Source of the DNA: Candidatus Moraniibacteriota bacterium
GTDB lineage: Bacteria > Patescibacteriota > Minisyncoccia > CAIUEV01 > JAHKAQ01
Length of the DNA: 47,130 nt
Direction of reading: 5' to 3'
Assembly: GCA_014729795.1 (NCBI GenBank)
Contig: WJJI01000001.1
Coordinates: 1 to 47,130 of the forward strand
The translations under genes were made by a program, and so were the position numbers. This document shows positions 42,047 through 47,130 of the stretch, piece after piece. Under the pieces are notes generated by a model. The model was given only the letters and a program-made list of their open reading frames with translations, was not told the DNA's origin and did not search any database. Positions within the stretch are counted from its first letter, which is position 1, and every line of letters begins with the position of its first letter.

Positions 42047-43006
42047 TTATAAATTAGGAACTTTAGAGCTATAAATCTTCAAATGGTTTAAAACGCTGTC
42101 TGGTAGGCGTTTTGAAGATTCAATCGCTTCCCGAATATCATTTTGAGAGAAACTACGAGTTTCTCCAACTTGGATATAATGAGTATAACCTGATTTCCGA
42201 GCTAGATAATCCTCGATGTAGATTTTGTGCTCGCTTGTTAGCTCGTTGTCTGGGTTTTCGCTTAAATATTGATCGGTAGCGGTTCTGGCTAAAGTAATGA
42301 CACTGTCTCCTTGGGAGGCGGTAACTTCATAATTATTACCTTGCTCTTGAATTTCTGTCTCGGATTGATCTTGAGCTTTTTCAGATTGTTCTTGAGTCGT
42401 TTCCTGATCCTCTTGCGGTTCAATTGGAGTCGGAGACTGTTCTGGTTCGCTTGTTTCAGGTGATTCGATTTCTGTGGATTCCACTTCTTGCATTGATTCA
42501 TCATCGGCTTGCTCTTCGGTTGTAGGTTCTTGGCTTGGGATCGGCTCATCGGTTTGTTGATCTTGATTTTGTTCGGCTTGATCTTGAGTTTGCTCATTTG
42601 GCTCGGTGGTTTCTTCGGTTAAAGACGCATCTTGATCATCGATCTGATCAGCATCAACTTGATCGCCTTCACCTTGATCAGATTCAACCCGATCTACCTG
42701 GTCTTGATCTTGATCCTCTTGATCTTGAGCGTCTTGATTTTCTTCATTTAATTGAGCGAACTGATCATCGGTTGGGTCTTCTTGTTCTTCATCCATAGCT
42801 TGTTCTTGATCGGTATTGCCATTTTGGGCAAGTTGAAAATCTTGAGTGCCGCGTTTAGAGTAAAAATAAATGCCGATTGCAATTAAAAGAACAACCACCA
42901 CAGCGATAACTATACGAATATTTTCCCCCAACCAATCTTTTGTGTCGCCTAGCCAATCTTCTTGATCCTGATTACGATTCTGGTTCTGGTTGTAATCTTG
43001 GTTCAT
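42047..43006 (-). CDS. Membrane-anchored acidic Gln/Asp-rich protein
   Basis: The 319-residue protein has a polar N-terminus, one membrane helix at about residues 31-50 ('IRIVIAVVVVLLIAIGIYFY'), and then about 165 residues of low-complexity Asp, Glu, Gln and Thr (repeated DQ, DQD and EQ). The C-terminal ~90 residues are ordered ('EVTASQGDSVITLARTATDQYL', 'KIYIEDYLARKSGYTHYIQVGE'); this part resembles a LysM-like or 'stage-like' domain common in CPR, but I cannot name the family. The start is set by an unusually complete ribosome-binding site GGGGGTGAT. A promoter TTGACA-17-TAGGAT lies upstream. The tail may span the envelope. Confidence 0.78.
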   Translation of the reverse strand: MNQDYNQNQNRNQDQEDWLGDTKDWLGENIRIVIAVVVVLLIAIGIYFYSKRGTQDFQLAQNGNTDQEQAMDEEQEDPTDDQFAQLNEENQDAQDQEDQDQDQVDRVESDQGEGDQVDADQIDDQDASLTEETTEPNEQTQDQAEQNQDQQTDEPIPSQEPTTEEQADDESMQEVESTEIESPETSEPEQSPTPIEPQEDQETTQEQSEKAQDQSETEIQEQGNNYEVTASQGDSVITLARTATDQYLSENPDNELTSEHKIYIEDYLARKSGYTHYIQVGETRSFSQNDIREAIESSKRLPDSVLNHLKIYSSKVPNL

Positions 43007-43093
43007 TCTTTATCACCCCCTTTCTTGATTTTTTTTGGTTTGGATTTAATCATTGTTAAATTTTTTAACCAGTAAAAAATCGACCGTCAGGCC

Positions 43094-43122
43094 ATCCTAT
43101 CAATGAGTCGCTCGAGTGTCAA
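43094..43122 (-). promoter_or_regulatory. Promoter of the acidic membrane protein
   Basis: On the minus strand TTGACA (43117-43122) is followed after 17 bases by TAGGAT (43094-43099), about 90 bases before the ATG. Confidence 0.75.
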
Positions 43123-43152
43123 GCTGAAAAAAATACGATAAAAAGGCAATTT

Positions 43153-45144
43153 TTAAAATAATTTTTGCTGGCTTTGCCGCGCTTTTTTTTGTTTAATTTT
43201 AGATTTTATTCTTTGAGTTTGAGGATCAAGCAGGTGTTGGTAGGAATTAGGAGTAAAAAATTTTGTCAGTTGAGAAGCAATTTTTGCTTGTGCGGTTTTA
43301 GCAAAATAAAGTAAATCTAACTGATTTTTAGCGCGAGTAATAGCGGTAAAAAGCAATCTTTTTTCCTCGTCATTATCAAGACTTATATGTGACTCAGAAG
43401 GTATTTGATTAAAAATAAACTCTTGTAAATCAAGAATAAAGACATAGGAAAACTCCAAGCCTTTGACCGCGTGCATGGTGGTGAGGGTAACTTTTTGAGC
43501 GTTGGGATCGTAAAAATCTCGCTGTTGTAAATCGGCATAATAATTTAAAAATTTTTCTAGATCCTGTTTGATCGAACCAAAAGCAAGCAAAGCCTGCTTA
43601 AATTGTTCCAGGGCGGAAACCTGCTCGGGCTTTTGCTGAGAAGTTAATAATGGAAAAGTCACCAGACAAAATTCAGCAAATTCAGCAAGTTTTTGTTTGC
43701 GCGAAAATTTCAAAACTTTGTTTAAACCGCTCAAAAATTTTTTTAAACTTTGTTTTTGTTTTGAGTTTAGCTGATTTTGTTGTTTAGTTTCAAGCTGTTT
43801 TTTAATTTTTTGAAGCAAAGATTTTTGGTTAGAGCTGATTTGGATAAACCCTGTGATCAGTTTGGCTTTTAGTTTTGAAGACAAAGGACAAAACCGATTT
43901 TGGATAAGCTCAATAAAAAACCGATCGTCATTATTCCGGTAAAACTGAAAAATCTTAATTAAAAATTGAACTTGACTATGCAACCAAAAAGCATGACCAC
44001 CGGTAATTTGATATGGGATACCGGCGCGGTTGAAAATTTTCTTTAAAACCGCGGCCTGACTATGATAACGATAAATAACCGCAAAATCAGCGAAGCTATA
44101 GCCAAATTGCTCATAAGCATTGGTAGAACCAGCTAACAAGTCTACTCCGCCCATGGTTTGTTCGATATTTTTTTGAATAAACTCGGCTTGAGCTTTATTA
44201 TTATAACAACGAACAATTCTGGGCTTGGTCTTTTGAGCAAGCTGGGATTTAGGATAATGTCTTTGGTTAAATATGCTATAGGCTAACTGCAAAATTTTTT
44301 TGGTAGAACGATAATTGGTTTGAAGAGCAATTTGCTGACATTGAGGAAAATCTTGCCTGAATTGAAAAAAAATTCGATCACTGGCACCACGGAAACCATA
44401 TATTGCCTGGAGCGGATCCCCGATGGTGAAAATTTTAAGTTGTTTGGTATTGTGAAGCTCTTTAATTAATTGGTATTGAATGACATTAGTATCTTGAAAC
44501 TCATCTATAAATAGATATTGGAAGGTAAGCGATTGAGCGGACAGTGAATTTCGATTTTTAACGATTTTTAAAGCCTTAATTAATAAATCATCATAATCCA
44601 ACAAACCGTTTTGGATTAGTTTTTGATTGTATAACCGAGTTAAAATTTTAATTTTATTTTGATCTAAACTGGGGAACTTTTTAACAATTTGACTTGAATT
44701 GGTTTTTTGTAGAGAAATCAAATTAAGCAATTTTTTAGCGCTAAATCTAGGAAAATCCTTGCTAGAAAAGGATTTGGCTAAGATGCCCTGCACAAACGCT
44801 TGTTTAATGACATGGCTAGCAATATTTTTAATCGACTTTTGCTTGGAGTTGATCTGAGCCGCAAAAGCATGAAATGTCCCAATAAATGGCAACTTAGCGC
44901 CGGCTTGATTAAAAAATAAATCAGCTTGAAGCCTCTCTTGAATTTCTTGAGCCGCTTTTTGAGTAAAAGTGATAATAACTATATCTGAACTTTTGACTTG
45001 TTGAGCAACTAACAGCCAAATCGCCCTAGCAATCAGGGTTTTGGTTTTGCCAGTGCCTGGTCCAGCAACAACTTGAATGATTCGAGCTTGAGACTGAACG
45101 GCTTGGAGTTGTTCAAAGTTTAAATTTTTTAAATAAGCTGCCAT
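43153..45144 (-). CDS. UvrD/PcrA-type superfamily 1 DNA helicase
   Basis: The 663-residue protein is a 3'-5' SF1A helicase. Motifs in order are 'NFEQLQAVQS' (Q motif), Walker A 'AGPGTGKTKTLIARA', 'ITFTQKAAQEIQERL', DEAD-like 'FIDEFQDTNVIQ', 'IGDPLQAIYGFRGA', 'LQTNYRSTKKIL', 'TTMHAVKGLEFSYVF' and 'LLFTAITRAKNQL'. It has the 1A/1B and 2A/2B layout but is shorter than UvrD (~720) and lacks the usual C-terminal extension. The EndoQ-like gene upstream is 79 bases away on the same strand, which suggests a shared repair function. Confidence 0.93.
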   Translation of the reverse strand: MAAYLKNLNFEQLQAVQSQARIIQVVAGPGTGKTKTLIARAIWLLVAQQVKSSDIVIITFTQKAAQEIQERLQADLFFNQAGAKLPFIGTFHAFAAQINSKQKSIKNIASHVIKQAFVQGILAKSFSSKDFPRFSAKKLLNLISLQKTNSSQIVKKFPSLDQNKIKILTRLYNQKLIQNGLLDYDDLLIKALKIVKNRNSLSAQSLTFQYLFIDEFQDTNVIQYQLIKELHNTKQLKIFTIGDPLQAIYGFRGASDRIFFQFRQDFPQCQQIALQTNYRSTKKILQLAYSIFNQRHYPKSQLAQKTKPRIVRCYNNKAQAEFIQKNIEQTMGGVDLLAGSTNAYEQFGYSFADFAVIYRYHSQAAVLKKIFNRAGIPYQITGGHAFWLHSQVQFLIKIFQFYRNNDDRFFIELIQNRFCPLSSKLKAKLITGFIQISSNQKSLLQKIKKQLETKQQNQLNSKQKQSLKKFLSGLNKVLKFSRKQKLAEFAEFCLVTFPLLTSQQKPEQVSALEQFKQALLAFGSIKQDLEKFLNYYADLQQRDFYDPNAQKVTLTTMHAVKGLEFSYVFILDLQEFIFNQIPSESHISLDNDEEKRLLFTAITRAKNQLDLLYFAKTAQAKIASQLTKFFTPNSYQHLLDPQTQRIKSKIKQKKARQSQQKLF

Positions 45145-45223
45145 TGAAAAAATAGCTAAAACTAATGCCTTAAAAGATTATTCATGATTATGGAAATTTG
45201 ATGGCAGGCACTATAATGGTTGA

Positions 45224-46513
45224 TTACAACAACGAGGCTTGACCGGTTGAGCTTTTTAATTGCTTATTATTAGCAAAAACTTTGATGATTCCATAAACAC
45301 CATCATAACCGGGTTGAATTGAAACCTTGCCTAAACGCAATCTTTCAATGCCCGCAGCAAGCGTTTGAAAACCCGCGGCTTTAATTTGATCAATGGGCAC
45401 TTGGCGGAGAATGGCAAATTCGCTGCCTAAATTACTATAAAGGTTTTGGTATTGTTCTAATACCTTTTTGCCGATTGTTTTTACTTGGTTTAGCTCAGCA
45501 ATAATTTCTAAAAGCGGAATGATATATTCAACCTTTTTATGATTTTTTGGTTGATAAGTTGGCGGATGATCGGCTAATTCATTAACCCGATTATCAACTC
45601 CAACCACCACGGGGCGTTGACAAACCGGACAAACCCCCTGGTGTTTTTTGGTCTGGACTGATGAAAAGCAAATATTACAAGAACGATGGCCATCATAATG
45701 ATATTTACCCTCCTGAGGAAAAAACTCTATAGTGCCAACCAACCTTTGATCATTGGTCTGTAGCGCTTGAATAATTTGATCATAATCAAGGGGGCAATTA
45801 AATAAGTTGGCTTCTCGGCCGAGTTTAAGAGGCGAATGAGCGTCAGAATTGGAAATGATTGAGATGTGTTTTAACTGACTTAAACGCCAATTCATATAAG
45901 GATCAGAAGAAAGACCGGTTTCAATAGCGGTGATTTTGGGAGTTTCTTGATCAAATGCTTGTTCAATGGTATCAAAGCCTGATTTTGAGCCAAACATTGA
46001 AAACCAAGGAGTCCAAATATGAGCCGGAATAAAAAAAGCGCGTTGGTTGGCTTGATAAGTAATTTGCAAAAGTTTTTTACTGTCTAGTCCTAAAATTGGG
46101 CGGCCATCTGAACTTAAATTGCCAATAGAGCTAAGTTTGGTGTTGATCTTAGCCACTGTTTTAAAATCCGGGGCGATAATTAGATTATGCATTTTACGCA
46201 CCTGCCCGGCTTTACTATAAATGTTACTGATTTCCGCGGTTAAGATAAAGCGTAGTTTTTGTTTTCGGATAATGGCGGGTAGTTTTTTGTTGATTTTTTT
46301 GGCAATAGCAGGTTTAAGAGCAAAAAGTCCGTTTTCGCAAGGTTCAAGCTTTTCCTTGAGCTCACTGAACCAAGCTGGATGAGTGAAATCCCCGGTGCCA
46401 ATAACTTGAATTCCTTTGATTTTTCCATATTGATAAATATTTTCTAAATCCATTTGCTTGCTAGTTGAACGAGAATATTTGGAATGCAAATGAAAATCAG
46501 CGATAAAATTCAT
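45224..46513 (-). CDS. PHP-domain endonuclease Q-like DNA repair protein
   Basis: The 429-residue protein matches the TIGR00375/endonuclease Q family. The PHP metal site is visible as 'DFHLHSKYSR', 'VIGTGDFTHP', 'LTAEISNIY' and 'ISNSDAHSPLKLGRE'. A zinc-binding module follows with 'CNICFS' and 'CPVCQRPV'. The C-terminal region has 'GFQTLAAGIERLRLGKVSIQPGYDGVYG'. EndoQ cleaves DNA 5' to deaminated bases such as hypoxanthine and uracil; it is known in Thermococcales and some bacteria. The gene is followed by an SF1 helicase on the same strand. The metal ligands appear complete, so it is probably active. Confidence 0.88.
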   Translation of the reverse strand: MNFIADFHLHSKYSRSTSKQMDLENIYQYGKIKGIQVIGTGDFTHPAWFSELKEKLEPCENGLFALKPAIAKKINKKLPAIIRKQKLRFILTAEISNIYSKAGQVRKMHNLIIAPDFKTVAKINTKLSSIGNLSSDGRPILGLDSKKLLQITYQANQRAFFIPAHIWTPWFSMFGSKSGFDTIEQAFDQETPKITAIETGLSSDPYMNWRLSQLKHISIISNSDAHSPLKLGREANLFNCPLDYDQIIQALQTNDQRLVGTIEFFPQEGKYHYDGHRSCNICFSSVQTKKHQGVCPVCQRPVVVGVDNRVNELADHPPTYQPKNHKKVEYIIPLLEIIAELNQVKTIGKKVLEQYQNLYSNLGSEFAILRQVPIDQIKAAGFQTLAAGIERLRLGKVSIQPGYDGVYGIIKVFANNKQLKSSTGQASLL

Positions 46514-46884
46514 CTTTGCTATTTATTGTTAATTTAAATAAGATGCTTTTTTTAATAAAGCAATTACCATTGATTCAATTTTTTTTAATAAATTTCATTT
46601 CGTAACATAATCCCATTGGGCAACAATCACCCTAAAACTTTATTGTTAGAGTATGGAATATTTTTGTTGGATCTGCAAGTTTAAATATTTTTATTTGATT
46701 TAAGTACGAATAAACATTAATAAAATTGCCAAATTAAAGTTAAAACTAGCAATTTAAATAGCAACTAAAAAATCCAAAACGAAAATCCTTGCCAAAAAAA
46801 CAAGGATTCTTTAAGCTAATATTATCAACCGAAATGATTTAATCAATCTGACTGAAAACTTAAATAATTGACAAAATTTGTTTT
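46514..46884. other. Intergenic region between endoQ and tRNA-Glu
   Basis: AT-rich, without an open frame. AATCCTTG (46784-46791) pairs with CAAGGATT (46801-46808) as an 8-bp stem with a 9-base loop. TTGCTT-17-TATTTA on the minus strand may be a weak endoQ promoter. Nothing else was recognised. Confidence 0.4.
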
Positions 46885-46956
46885 GCCGCCATCGTCTAGT
46901 GGTTAGGACGTCGGGTTCTCAGTCCGGCAACAGGGGTTCGATTCCCCTTGGCGGTA
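46885..46956 (+). tRNA. tRNA-Glu(CUC)
   Basis: The cloverleaf has acceptor GCCGCCA/TGGCGGT with a G-U first pair, D arm GTCT...GGAC, anticodon stem TCGGG/TCCGG around loop TTCTCAG (anticodon CTC), and T arm AGGGG-TTCGATT-CCCCT. The 3' end reads A then CAA, so CCA is not encoded. This is the minor Glu isoacceptor; a UUC copy must exist elsewhere. Confidence 0.92.
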
Positions 46957-47130
46957 CAAGTAGAGACTAGAAGCATAGATGTTCTCATTTTCTTCTTTAT
47001 TTATGCTATTTGTTAGAGGTGAGACCCGTTTGAACAGTAGATTTATTCTTTTATTGATATTTTTAACGTAAATTAACGGTTCTTTAATGTCTGCAATGAG
47101 TTTTTGGTTTTCTAAATAGAGGTGCGAGCC

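Noticed and set aside
46868-46873. TTGACA as the tRNA-Glu promoter
   Set aside because: Only 11 bases separate it from the mature tRNA, too short for a -10.

Overview
The window looks like a chromosomal stretch from a Patescibacteria/CPR-type bacterium. It is AT-rich and uses the standard genetic code. It carries single-pass membrane-anchored surface proteins with short repeats, a TM-anchored MurF-like ligase, a DUF5320-like GYGQ protein, two HU proteins, and few Shine-Dalgarno sequences. No rRNA, transposase, integrase, phage structural cluster or CRISPR array was seen. The lineage is inferred from gene style and cannot be fixed further from the sequence alone.

Layout. 169-7706 (minus) encodes two very large surface or tail-fibre-like proteins. 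7804-10946 holds a GYGQ-repeat protein, tRNA-Thr(UGU), and an rny-ymdB-HU operon. 11241-12321 holds tRNA-Gly(UCC) and an orphan ABC-2 permease. 12450-15094 holds a bifunctional-looking Rel protein converging on parB.

The centre of the window (15251-28611, plus) is a 13-gene aromatic amino acid locus. It contains the archaeal-style entry (ADH synthase and 3-dehydroquinate synthase II), aspartate kinase and aspartate-semialdehyde dehydrogenase to supply aspartate semialdehyde, an aminotransferase, aroA, aroK, aroE, aroD, an EamA transporter, aroC, pheA, and a tyrA-chorismate mutase fusion. Together these cover nearly every step from aspartate to phenylalanine and tyrosine. In front of the locus I read an undocumented regulatory leader: a 26-codon peptide rich in Phe and Tyr (NYFNYFGF), a 16-bp perfect antiterminator and a mutually exclusive terminator hairpin. 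This is the layout of ribosome-mediated attenuation known from proteobacterial pheA/trp operons, and I consider it the main discovery in the window.

Downstream come tRNA-His(GUG), a second HU gene, two candidate small structured RNAs flanking pth, an O-antigen ligase/polymerase-like protein, rarA and khpA. A minus-strand cell-wall cluster follows (alpha/beta hydrolase, TM-MurF, Ddl, aminotransferase, truncated MurF paralogue), then glmS with yvcK/glmR. The right end holds an acidic LysM-like-context membrane protein, an SF1 helicase paired with an EndoQ-type PHP nuclease, and tRNA-Glu(CUC).

How the parts fit. The organism appears able to make its own Phe and Tyr, which is unusual for reduced CPR genomes, and seems to sense charged tRNA supply through the leader. 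The glmS-glmR pair, the Mur/Ddl cluster and the Wzm/Wzy-like proteins point to an active envelope programme. All assignments rest on reading motifs by eye; no database search was possible.
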